NCBI GenBank assembly: GCA_945906795.1
Contig: CAMDRO010000020.1
Span: 1-38,720 of the forward strand
Direction: 5' to 3'
DNA from: Spirosoma fluviale
Lineage (GTDB): Bacteria > Bacteroidota > Bacteroidia > Cytophagales > Spirosomataceae
Length of the DNA: 38,720 nucleotides
The notes beneath the pieces were generated by a model, which saw only the letters and a list, made by a program, of their open reading frames with translations, did not search any database and was not told where the DNA came from. The position numbers and the translations under genes were made by a program. This document shows, piece after piece, positions 8,005-15,090 of the stretch (positions within the stretch are counted from its first letter, which is position 1; every line of letters begins with the position of its first letter).

Positions 8005-8766
8005 TTAAAATCGTGATTGGATATAGACCAACTTAATTGCCAAGGAAAGTTCATCAGGAATCCAATGAATATGGATGCCTGAGCGTTCCATTTTTCGAAA
8101 AAATGTCATTTGGCGTTTTGAAAATTGTTGAATAGCAATGGTTAAACCTTGTTCAAATTCAGCTCGTTTAATGTCACCTTGGACTAAATGAACAAGCCAT
8201 TTATATTCTAAACCTAACCTGATTAAATCATTGGGATTAATTCCATCAGAAATCAATTGTTCCACTTCTTCGACCAACCCAATTTTTAATCGGTCTACCA
8301 ACCTATTTGCACATCTCAATCGTCGAATTTCAGGCATAGGATTTAGACCAAAAACAATGAAATCACGGTTCAATTTAAGATGCTCTTTGGAGAAATCAGT
8401 CCCGCGTGAAAATTGATAATCTTGCAACAGAGCATCTAAATAAAGTCCAGTACCACCACAAACAACTACCTGTTTCTCAATTGCCTCAATTTTTTCAATA
8501 GCTTTTAATGCGTCAAATTGAAAATGGGCGACAGAATAGGGTTCACCTACATTAAGAATATCAATCAAATGATGTTTGACCAGCGCTCCCCCATTTTGAT
8601 ATATATCCAAATCTTTCCCAGTACCTATCGTAAGGCCTCGATATATTTGCCTAGAATCAGCTGAAATAATTTCTCCTTGAATTAATCGAGCCAAAGCAAC
8701 GGCCAACTCAGTTTTTCCTGAAGCCGTGGGGCCTAAAACAACAATGATTGGCTTATTTTTTTTCAT
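8005..8766 (-). CDS. miaA: tRNA dimethylallyltransferase (short form)
   Basis: Adds a dimethylallyl group to N6 of A37 in tRNAs that read codons starting with U. Visible motifs: P-loop GPTASGKT (12-19), ISADSRQIYRG (34-44, including the catalytic Asp of the DSR motif), GTGKDL and VCGGTGLYLDALL (102-114). It has 253 residues against about 300 for E. coli MiaA, so part of the insert domain or the C-terminus is shortened. Many Bacteroidota carry two MiaA paralogues and this may be the shorter one. The start overlaps the end of the upstream gene by 14 bases. The downstream neighbour is tRNA-Ser(UGA), itself a predicted substrate. Confidence 0.87.
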   Translation of the reverse strand: MKKNKPIIVVLGPTASGKTELAVALARLIQGEIISADSRQIYRGLTIGTGKDLDIYQNGGALVKHHLIDILNVGEPYSVAHFQFDALKAIEKIEAIEKQVVVCGGTGLYLDALLQDYQFSRGTDFSKEHLKLNRDFIVFGLNPMPEIRRLRCANRLVDRLKIGLVEEVEQLISDGINPNDLIRLGLEYKWLVHLVQGDIKRAEFEQGLTIAIQQFSKRQMTFFRKMERSGIHIHWIPDELSLAIKLVYIQSRF

Positions 8767-9607
8767 TAATTAAGAGCCTAGATTTAATGTTTCCTGAATT
8801 GCAAGCATCAGCTGTATTGACGTCTTTGGCAAGCACCCTTTTTCCATTTTCTAGTACATTAAAATACAAAGGAACGGTAATGAGTTCGTTTTTAAAACCA
8901 ATTTTCTGAAAAGCCATTCCAGCACTCCATTCCAAATCCGAATAGGTCATTACATCGTTTATGGTATGCAAAAACGTATAAAACGAAATCAATTTCGTCA
9001 AGCCACCCACAAGTCTAACCGATGGATCCGTGCATATTTGAATCAACTCGGCCGAAATTTGTGAATCACCTTCCTCACTTTTAAAAATTCGGTCCTGACC
9101 AAAAACGGCTATAGCGATCAGTGGATTCCCATCAATTTCAAATTCAGATTGAATATTACGAAATTGTCGGTGGGGCGGAACGATACAGGCCAAGTATGTT
9201 TTGCCTTTTAAAAAGCCCAATAAATGATTTTTATTGGCAAAATCTCGAACGTCTTTTTCCTCTAAAATCACCACTTTAGTATCCCGGGCAAAAATAGAAA
9301 TAGGTTTATTGACTTGAAATGTCAAAAAGTTTAAAATCCAAGGCTTTTTTTGATTCCAAACATCTTCCCAAATTCGAAAAGCTGAAAAGCCATCCATCCG
9401 AAAATTTATTATTTCTTGTTGGAAACCCATCATTTTGCCCGGATCTAAACGTTTAAATTCAGCTAAACAAATCCCTTGAATGATGATTGAATTTTCTTTC
9501 GATTTCCAAATGGGAAAACTATCTTGCATATATGTTTCTCTCACAAACCCTAATGGGCTAAGATGAGCATCCAATTCAAGATAAAAATTTAATTTATTGG
9601 GAATCAT
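8753..9607 (-). CDS. Unrecognised protein resembling a phage Vsr-like homing endonuclease accessory region
   Basis: I do not recognise a characterised orthologue. The order of motifs in the 284 residues resembles large phage proteins that join a Vsr-like nuclease to a domain of unknown function, which may have a GNAT-like fold. GFSAFRIWEDVW (73-84) matches the strand that in Vsr-like enzymes reads as IWEDEW. ISIFARDTKV (103-112), FANKNHLLG (123-131), IAVFGQDRIF, RLVGGLTKLISFY and MTYSDLEWSAGMAFQKIGF (220-238) follow, ending in PLYFNVLENGKRV. The acidic catalytic residues expected before IWED are not evident, so nuclease activity is doubtful. The gene overlaps miaA by 14 bases and is divergent from kduI. 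The homology is from memory and needs a profile search. Confidence 0.6.
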   Translation of the reverse strand: MIPNKLNFYLELDAHLSPLGFVRETYMQDSFPIWKSKENSIIIQGICLAEFKRLDPGKMMGFQQEIINFRMDGFSAFRIWEDVWNQKKPWILNFLTFQVNKPISIFARDTKVVILEEKDVRDFANKNHLLGFLKGKTYLACIVPPHRQFRNIQSEFEIDGNPLIAIAVFGQDRIFKSEEGDSQISAELIQICTDPSVRLVGGLTKLISFYTFLHTINDVMTYSDLEWSAGMAFQKIGFKNELITVPLYFNVLENGKRVLAKDVNTADACNSGNIKSRLLINEKK

Positions 9608-9625
9608 TCATGGTCAATAATGGTT

Positions 9626-9633
9626 CAAAGATA
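9626..9633 (-). promoter_or_regulatory. Candidate -7 element for the 9607-7847 transcript
   Basis: On the minus strand this reads TATCTTTG, a full match to the Bacteroidota -7 box TAnnTTTG. No TTG sits at the usual 19-21 base spacing; the nearest is about 27 bases away. The leader before the ATG would be very short. Confidence 0.3.
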
Positions 9634-9690
9634 CAGTGAAATTGAGTAGAAAGTCGTTAACAAACACTTTGTAAATTAAAATATACAAGA

Positions 9691-10521
9691 ATGGAATTTA
9701 GATTTGAGTCAAGTAGAAATGAGGTATCCACCTTCACAAACCAACAAATTAGAGATAATTTTTTGATAGAAAATATTTTTTCGGAAGATCAAATTGAGCT
9801 TACCTATTCCATTTATGATCGAATGATTATAGGTGGGGCCATGCCAAAGAATAATACCCTTACTTTGGGAAATCCTGATCAATTGAAAGCAAACTTCTTT
9901 TTGGAGAGGAGAGAAATGGGAATCATCAATGTAGGAGGAGAAGGTACCGTAACGGCAGATGATGAGACGTTCGAAATTGGCAAATTGAGTGCCGTGTATT
10001 TAGGAAAAGGGACACAAAATGTTTCGTTCAGCTCCAAATCAACCGACCATCCAGCCTTATTTTACATATTATCTTGTCCAGCCCACGCTACTTATCCCAA
10101 TGTGAAGTTGGAGAAAGAAAACGTAATCACAGTCAATATGGGGGCTTTGGAAACGTCAAACCATCGGACTATTTATAAATACATTCACCAAGAAGGTATT
10201 CAATCTTGCCAATTGGTCATGGGATTAACGATCTTAGAACCGGGTTCTGTTTGGAATACCATGCCTTCACATGTGCATGACCGAAGAATGGAAGCTTATT
10301 TGTATTTTGACGTAGATCCGGATCATGCTGTACTGCATTTATTAGGTGAACCGAACGCGACTAAACATATGTGGGTTCATAACCATCAAGCCATCATTTC
10401 GCCACCATGGTCGATTCACAGCGGTTCAGGTACAAAAAATTATTCATTCATTTGGGGAATGGCAGGCGAAAATAAAGATTATACAGACATGGATTTTTCA
10501 CAAATTAAGGAATTACGCTAA
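9691..10521 (+). CDS. kduI: 5-dehydro-4-deoxy-D-glucuronate isomerase
   Basis: Converts 5-keto-4-deoxyuronate (DKI), released from unsaturated uronates, to 2,5-diketo-3-deoxygluconate. The 276-residue length is that of E. coli KduI (278). The cupin zinc ligands are visible: H194, H196 and E201 in MPSHVHDRRMEAYLYF, and H243 in PPWSIHSG. The N-terminal block FTNQQIRDNFLI and YDRMIIGGAMP are also typical. It overlaps the next gene, a GH105 hydrolase, by one base (TAATG), so the enzyme that makes unsaturated uronate monomers and the one that uses them are coupled. KduD and the KDG kinase/aldolase are not in the window. A weak promoter-like pair (TTG 9642-9644, ACACTTTG 9664-9671) lies upstream. 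Confidence 0.97.
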   Translation: MEFRFESSRNEVSTFTNQQIRDNFLIENIFSEDQIELTYSIYDRMIIGGAMPKNNTLTLGNPDQLKANFFLERREMGIINVGGEGTVTADDETFEIGKLSAVYLGKGTQNVSFSSKSTDHPALFYILSCPAHATYPNVKLEKENVITVNMGALETSNHRTIYKYIHQEGIQSCQLVMGLTILEPGSVWNTMPSHVHDRRMEAYLYFDVDPDHAVLHLLGEPNATKHMWVHNHQAIISPPWSIHSGSGTKNYSFIWGMAGENKDYTDMDFSQIKELR

Positions 10522-12416
10522 TGAAAAATATACTTTTAATTGGCTCGTTTTTATGTGTGTCTTTTGTTGGCTTAAGTCAAAATACACCCTATTCAGTTCA
10601 GATGGCCGAGTCATTAATGCGTACGCATCAAGATTCCATTCAAGTGAAATTGGGGAAACCCGCCAACTGGGATTATGAACAAGGAGTATTTTTAAAAGCT
10701 TTAGAATGGGTTTATCAGCGTTCTGGAGACGCTAAATACTTTACTTACATTCAGAAAAATATCAACGGCTTTATTAGTCCATCGGGTGAAATCAGAACCT
10801 ATAAAGCCTCTGAATTCAACTCCGATAACATAACGACGGGGCGCGCGTTGTTATTTTTATACCGAGAGCTCAATACAGAAAAATACAAAAAGGCCGCCGA
10901 CCTATTAATGAAGCAAATTTCAACGCAGCCTAGAACCAAGCAAGGCGGTTTTTGGCATAAAGATCGATATCCTGACCAAATGTGGCTTGACGGACTCTAC
11001 ATGCTGGAACCATTTTATGCCGAATACGGAAAAATCACAGGTCAAGACCATTGGTCAGATATTGTAATGCAATTTGAACTAATGGAAAAAGGGGCATTAG
11101 ACTCTAAAACAGGTCTATTGTATCATGCATACGATCACGAAAGGAAGCAGGCATGGGCAAATAAGTCAACGGGCCAGTCGCCAAATTTCTGGGGCAGGTC
11201 TATGGGTTGGTACATGATGGCTTTAGTGGATGTGCTAGATTATATGCCACAAAATCATCCAAAAAGATCCATATTAGTTAATCAATTCGCTCGATTATCA
11301 GCTGCCTTATTGAAAGTTCAGGATCTAAAAACGGGTCTTTGGTTACAAGTACCTAATTTTCCTGGAAAGAAGGGCAATTACTTCGAAGCATCATGTGCGA
11401 ATATGTTTGTTTACGCGATGGCGAAAGGAATAAGAAAAGGGTATTTGCCTCAAAATTATTCAGCTAAGGTTTCAAAAGCCTATGATGGTATATTGAAAAA
11501 TTTCATCACAAAAGATGCTCAAGGATTTATTCACATTGAAAAAACGGTTAGTGTGGGAGGCTTAGGTGGCCAACCTTACCGAGATGGTTCGTATGAATAT
11601 TACTTAAGTGAACCTTTAAAAACGGATGATTTAAAAGGTGCAGGTCCATTTATTATGGCCTCTTTGGAAATGGAAATTGCGAAAGAATTATCGATTGGCC
11701 AAGGCAAAAAAGTGGTCCTAGATTATTATTTCAACCATGAATATAAACTGTCAAAATCAGGAAAAAAGGAGTTTAACTATTTTTATACTTGGGAAGAGCG
11801 AAAAGATCGAGGTTATAGTTTATTTGGAACTCAATTAGAGCAAATGGGACTTAAAACGGATTCATTATCTGTAGCTCCCACTTTTGAAAATTTAAAAAAT
11901 GCAAATATCTATATCATTGTAGATCCTGATAATTTAAAGGAGTCCCCTACCCCAAATTACGTTGAAGCAAAGGATATCGATGAAATAGAAAAATGGGTGA
12001 AGCAAGGAGGTAATTTGATTTTATTGGCTAATGATACCACTAATTGCGAAATCCCTAAATTCAATGAATTAGCCAAAAGATTTGGTTTTGAGTTTGTCGC
12101 ACCCAATTTAAATTTTGTTCAAGGGACTCAATGGGAACAAGGTGCTGTATATATTTCAGAGGCACATCCCATTTTTTCGCCATTGAAAAAGATTTATGTG
12201 AAGGAAATAACTCAATTAAAACTTAGTAAAACGGCAAAGTCTGTATTGAATATAAAAGATGCCGTGGTAATGGCTGTAGCACAGGTTGGCAAGGGGAAGG
12301 TAGTCGCCTTAGGAGATCCTTGGATCTATAATGAATATTTGAATAATCGGAGAACTCCATTGGAATTCGAGAACTTCAAAGCCTCCAAAAAACTGATCGA
12401 ATACTTATTAAAATAA
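10521..12416 (+). CDS. GH105 unsaturated uronyl hydrolase with a C-terminal DUF4350/GATase1-like domain
   Basis: Predicted to release unsaturated uronic acid from lyase products. The signal peptide covers 1-19 (GLSQ). The GH105 barrel spans about 25-390: NSDNITTGRALL (D102), MWLDGLYMLEPF (D157, the likely catalytic pair with D102), FWGRSMGWY (223-231) and YYLSEP. The remaining residues, 395-631, form a second domain that begins VVLDYYFNHEY and carries GYSLFGTQLEQMGL, IEKWVKQGGNLILLAN and GKGKVVALGDPWIYNEYL. That pattern resembles DUF4350/class I glutamine amidotransferase-like folds seen at the C-termini of some Bacteroidota glycosidases. No Cys nucleophile is evident, so it is more likely structural or carbohydrate-binding. 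At 631 residues it is much longer than a plain GH105 (about 375). Translation is coupled to kduI. Confidence 0.88.
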   Translation: MKNILLIGSFLCVSFVGLSQNTPYSVQMAESLMRTHQDSIQVKLGKPANWDYEQGVFLKALEWVYQRSGDAKYFTYIQKNINGFISPSGEIRTYKASEFNSDNITTGRALLFLYRELNTEKYKKAADLLMKQISTQPRTKQGGFWHKDRYPDQMWLDGLYMLEPFYAEYGKITGQDHWSDIVMQFELMEKGALDSKTGLLYHAYDHERKQAWANKSTGQSPNFWGRSMGWYMMALVDVLDYMPQNHPKRSILVNQFARLSAALLKVQDLKTGLWLQVPNFPGKKGNYFEASCANMFVYAMAKGIRKGYLPQNYSAKVSKAYDGILKNFITKDAQGFIHIEKTVSVGGLGGQPYRDGSYEYYLSEPLKTDDLKGAGPFIMASLEMEIAKELSIGQGKKVVLDYYFNHEYKLSKSGKKEFNYFYTWEERKDRGYSLFGTQLEQMGLKTDSLSVAPTFENLKNANIYIIVDPDNLKESPTPNYVEAKDIDEIEKWVKQGGNLILLANDTTNCEIPKFNELAKRFGFEFVAPNLNFVQGTQWEQGAVYISEAHPIFSPLKKIYVKEITQLKLSKTAKSVLNIKDAVVMAVAQVGKGKVVALGDPWIYNEYLNNRRTPLEFENFKASKKLIEYLLK

Positions 12417-12468
12417 AAAATTTAAAAGATTATCAGTTTTTTAATTGCTTAAATCGAATGCCCCCTTT

Positions 12469-12501
12469 AGCTTTACTAACTTTTAGAAAGTTAGTAAAGC
12501 T
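12469..12501. repeat. Perfect 15-bp palindrome with a 3-base loop (REP-like)
   Basis: The arm 12469-12483 is the exact reverse complement of 12487-12501, around the loop TAG. It lies between two convergent genes. It lacks a T tract on either strand, so it is not a classical intrinsic terminator, though it could stop or stabilise both transcripts. A run of five C's (12461-12465) lies just upstream. No second copy was seen in this window. Confidence 0.75.
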
Positions 12502-12535
12502 GGTTGCTGAAGCTCTGTTTTAGAAATTATTTATT

Positions 12536-13192
12536 TCAAGGAAATTTATAGCCCGTCATATTTTTCAATTGGGATATAGGGATTGCGTAGGTTTGCCAAT
12601 TGGGATTCAAAGTCTTTTCATTTGGAAATAAAAGACACCAAACTTTTTCTGGCGTGTAAACAACTTTCCAGCAATATTTTGGGATAGGCATTTTAGTCGA
12701 CCCGAGCGCATCTTTAGCCCCTATGCCTCCTGCATAAATAACTAATTTCTGCCCCCTCTTGGCCAGTTTGCGGCAATATGCTTCTAAACGCTCCCAAGGT
12801 CCCCGATTCAACTCAGGTGTTTGGGGCAACATATTCGACATTAAAAATGTTTCTCTGTTTAAAAAAAGTGTGGCCGTTCGATCTTCTGAATTACATAAAT
12901 GTCCTCGATCATATCCTGTGTACTTATAATCGGATTCGTCAATCACAAAAAATGACCGTGGAAAACTATCATCTTGTATAAACTTATTAGAGCGAGATAC
13001 GAAACCCACATCAGCATCGACAAGTGTCCAAGCAACCCAATTTGCCCGACCTGAAATGCCATCATACGACATGACATAGCCCGATTTTACAGATAAATAA
13101 TTAGAAGTCGATGCTGTGTTGGCACCCGAAATATTAAAAATCCCTACAGGTAAAACCTGTAGAAATAATGAGACAATAAGGTTTAAAATCAT
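12536..13192 (-). CDS. Exported DNA/RNA non-specific endonuclease (NUC1, beta-beta-alpha-Me)
   Basis: Predicted sugar-non-specific nuclease cutting DNA and RNA outside the cytoplasm. The 218 residues begin with a hydrophobic export signal (about 1-24). The family signature is DRGH at 95-98, with H98 as general base, followed by MSNMLPQTPELNRGPWERLE (118-137), where N129 is the expected Mg ligand and E137 belongs to the same helix. It is the last of six tightly linked genes and overlaps the alpha/beta hydrolase by four bases (ATGA). A role in nucleic acid scavenging would suit its polymer-degrading neighbours; this is inference. Confidence 0.92.
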   Translation of the reverse strand: MILNLIVSLFLQVLPVGIFNISGANTASTSNYLSVKSGYVMSYDGISGRANWVAWTLVDADVGFVSRSNKFIQDDSFPRSFFVIDESDYKYTGYDRGHLCNSEDRTATLFLNRETFLMSNMLPQTPELNRGPWERLEAYCRKLAKRGQKLVIYAGGIGAKDALGSTKMPIPKYCWKVVYTPEKVWCLLFPNEKTLNPNWQTYAIPISQLKNMTGYKFP

Positions 13193-13965
13193 TTTTTAAA
13201 CGAAAATAACCAAGAAAGAAGTGTAGGCTGAGCAAAGGTATTATCCCATGAATTATGATTTACTCCTGGATATTCTGTATAGGTAACATTGGCACCTGCA
13301 TCCTTTAAGGCAGCCACTAATTCCCTTGAATGTTTCACTGGAACTACTGCATCCACATCCCCGTGATTAACCCAAAGAGGTAATTTTTTAGCATACTTTT
13401 TCACATAAGTCAAATCCGCTCCACCACAAATGGGGATGGCAGCAGCAAACATTTTCGGGTTTCTTGAAACAGCTTCCATCGTACCCATGCCACCCATGGA
13501 TAATCCCATGATATATAAACGTTTTTTGTCGGCAGCTTTCGACTTGACTAAACTTTTAACTAAATCGATGGCCGATTGCAAAGGCCAATTTATATTTTGA
13601 GAATAGTCAAATATAAATGAAGTTGGCTTTTGCGTACGATCAATTTTCACTGAGGACCAATATGAATCTTTGGGACATTGAGGAAAAATGACAATCGCCG
13701 GAAATTTTTGTTGGTTTTCAGGATTCAAAAAAACTTGGGTACCATATTTCATTTGAGCCATGTTATCATCCCCACGTTCACCAGCACCATGTAAGACAAG
13801 AACCACAGGATATTTAACGGAAGAATTATAATTGACCGGGTATAAAATCTGATAAGACAGGCTTTGACCTGCATCATTCACATAGGATTTTTTTTCAAAA
13901 ACACTTTGAGCGTAAGTTTGAATGCTTATAAAAATAAAAGCGAAGGCAAAGAATAATTTTTTCAT
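13189..13965 (-). CDS. Secreted alpha/beta hydrolase (esterase / dienelactone hydrolase-like)
   Basis: Predicted serine hydrolase. The start at 13965 is preferred over an in-frame ATG at 14013 because it gives a standard signal peptide (MKKLFFAFAFIFISIQTYAQ) and a four-base ATGA overlap with madM. The 258 residues show an oxyanion region LVLHGAGERGDD (56-67), the nucleophile elbow GLSMGGMG with S156, an acid in NHGDVDAVVP (D203 or D205), and H237 in GVNHNSWD. The fold and motifs match the predicted peptidase/phospholipase-carboxylesterase group used for deacylating sugars or lipids. Substrate unknown. It follows madLM and precedes the NUC1 nuclease. Confidence 0.87.
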   Translation of the reverse strand: MKKLFFAFAFIFISIQTYAQSVFEKKSYVNDAGQSLSYQILYPVNYNSSVKYPVVLVLHGAGERGDDNMAQMKYGTQVFLNPENQQKFPAIVIFPQCPKDSYWSSVKIDRTQKPTSFIFDYSQNINWPLQSAIDLVKSLVKSKAADKKRLYIMGLSMGGMGTMEAVSRNPKMFAAAIPICGGADLTYVKKYAKKLPLWVNHGDVDAVVPVKHSRELVAALKDAGANVTYTEYPGVNHNSWDNTFAQPTLLSWLFSFKK

Positions 13966-14720
13966 AGGATTTTTTCTAAAATTAAATAAAATACGGATGG
14001 ACATAAAAGACAACCCATTCCAGTTGCAAAAGTAGCTGTTAATGCACCATAGGGCACTAATTTGGTATCTGTAGCCGCTAAACCAGCAGAAACACCTGAA
14101 GTAGTTCCCATCATTCCACCATAAATCATCGCAGTATGTGCATTATTTAAGCCAATATAGGACGCAATTAAGGGAGTGGAAATCGTGACCAAAATAGATT
14201 TCACAACCCCGGTGGCAATGCTTAAGGCAATTACTTCTGAACTTGCTTGTAAAGCAGCACCCGTTACAGGACCTACTATAAAAGTACAGGCTCCAGCACC
14301 AATCGTGGCCATGCTTTTAGCATCATGATAGCCAAATAAATTAGCAATGATGGCACCGCCAACAAATGAAACCGTGGTTCCTAAAACTAAAGAAATGGCT
14401 CCAGCTAAACCTGTTTGGCGAATCAGCATAAAACTTGCGCCCATCGCCGTGGATACAATGGCAAAATCCCTAAACATGGAACCTCCTAATATTGACATGC
14501 CAGAGAAAACAGAAATATCGGCTATTCCTTTTGATCCGCCCGTATATAATCCAGCAAAATAAGCGACAATTAAACCAAGTAAAATAGAAACAGCCGCTCC
14601 AGGTATCTTGTTTTTTAAGACATATTTGGAAATTAAAAAACCCAAATAACTGATCATGCCAACCGCCACAAATGCAACAATCAAGCCATTCTTTTCAAAA
14701 AAGCTACTAACAATTTCCAT
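13962..14720 (-). CDS. madM: Malonate transporter subunit MadM
   Basis: Larger subunit of the MadLM sodium/malonate symporter in the inner membrane. The 252 residues match MadM length and contain about eight hydrophobic segments with many Gly and Ala. Recognisable blocks are VFSGMSILGGSMFRDFAIV, GAGACTFIVGPVTGAALQAS and MIYGGMMGTTSGVSAGLAATD. It lies one base after madL and overlaps the hydrolase gene by four bases. No malonate decarboxylase genes (mdc/mad) or malonyl-CoA synthetase are in the window, so the carried acid could be malonate from another source or a different dicarboxylate. Confidence 0.85.
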   Translation of the reverse strand: MEIVSSFFEKNGLIVAFVAVGMISYLGFLISKYVLKNKIPGAAVSILLGLIVAYFAGLYTGGSKGIADISVFSGMSILGGSMFRDFAIVSTAMGASFMLIRQTGLAGAISLVLGTTVSFVGGAIIANLFGYHDAKSMATIGAGACTFIVGPVTGAALQASSEVIALSIATGVVKSILVTISTPLIASYIGLNNAHTAMIYGGMMGTTSGVSAGLAATDTKLVPYGALTATFATGMGCLLCPSVFYLILEKIL

Positions 14721-14721
14721 A

Positions 14722-15090
14722 CTAGTCGATTATTGGTGATTTGGTTAATTTAACCAATAAAGGAATGCAAGCGAAGCACATGAAAACGGGGATCACTCCA
14801 GCGATAATAGCTAATAAACCAGAATCAAGCGCCAAAACTACATTTTGAGTAGCTGACATCGCCACAATAACGGGAATGTACATTTGGCTCCAAAACAAAA
14901 TCCCTTTTTCGGCTTCGGCAGAAAATAAATTTCGCTTGTTAAAATAGTCATGAGCTAAAATCAAAAATAGCATGGCAAATCCAACACCCCCAACATTAGC
15001 CTTGACACCAATCCATTTAGCTAAATATTCACCCAAAATTTGACCTAAAATATAACAGGCTCCTAAAAATGAAACTCCATAAATAACCAT
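14722..15090 (-). CDS. madL: Malonate transporter subunit MadL
   Basis: Small subunit of the MadLM symporter. The 122 residues match the family size, with four hydrophobic segments (about 2-20, 33-48, 65-85, 90-112). Markers are GACYILGQILGEYLAKWIGV, NVGGVGFAMLFLIL and SQMYIPVIVAMSATQNVV. The ATG shares one base with the GH20 stop codon (TAATG at 15092-15088), so its translation depends on the hexosaminidase gene. The strict GH20-madL-madM-hydrolase order implies that transport and extracellular hydrolysis are expressed together. Confidence 0.85.
   Translation of the reverse strand: MVIYGVSFLGACYILGQILGEYLAKWIGVKANVGGVGFAMLFLILAHDYFNKRNLFSAEAEKGILFWSQMYIPVIVAMSATQNVVLALDSGLLAIIAGVIPVFMCFACIPLLVKLTKSPIID

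Noticed and set aside
13144-13162. 8-bp hairpin with AAA loop (CTACAGGT/ACCTGTAG)
   Set aside because: It lies in the coding sequence for the nuclease signal peptide and has no T tract; likely chance.
13966-14013. N-terminal extension of the alpha/beta hydrolase
   Set aside because: It overlaps madM and would bury the signal peptide; the ATGA overlap supports the start at 13965.
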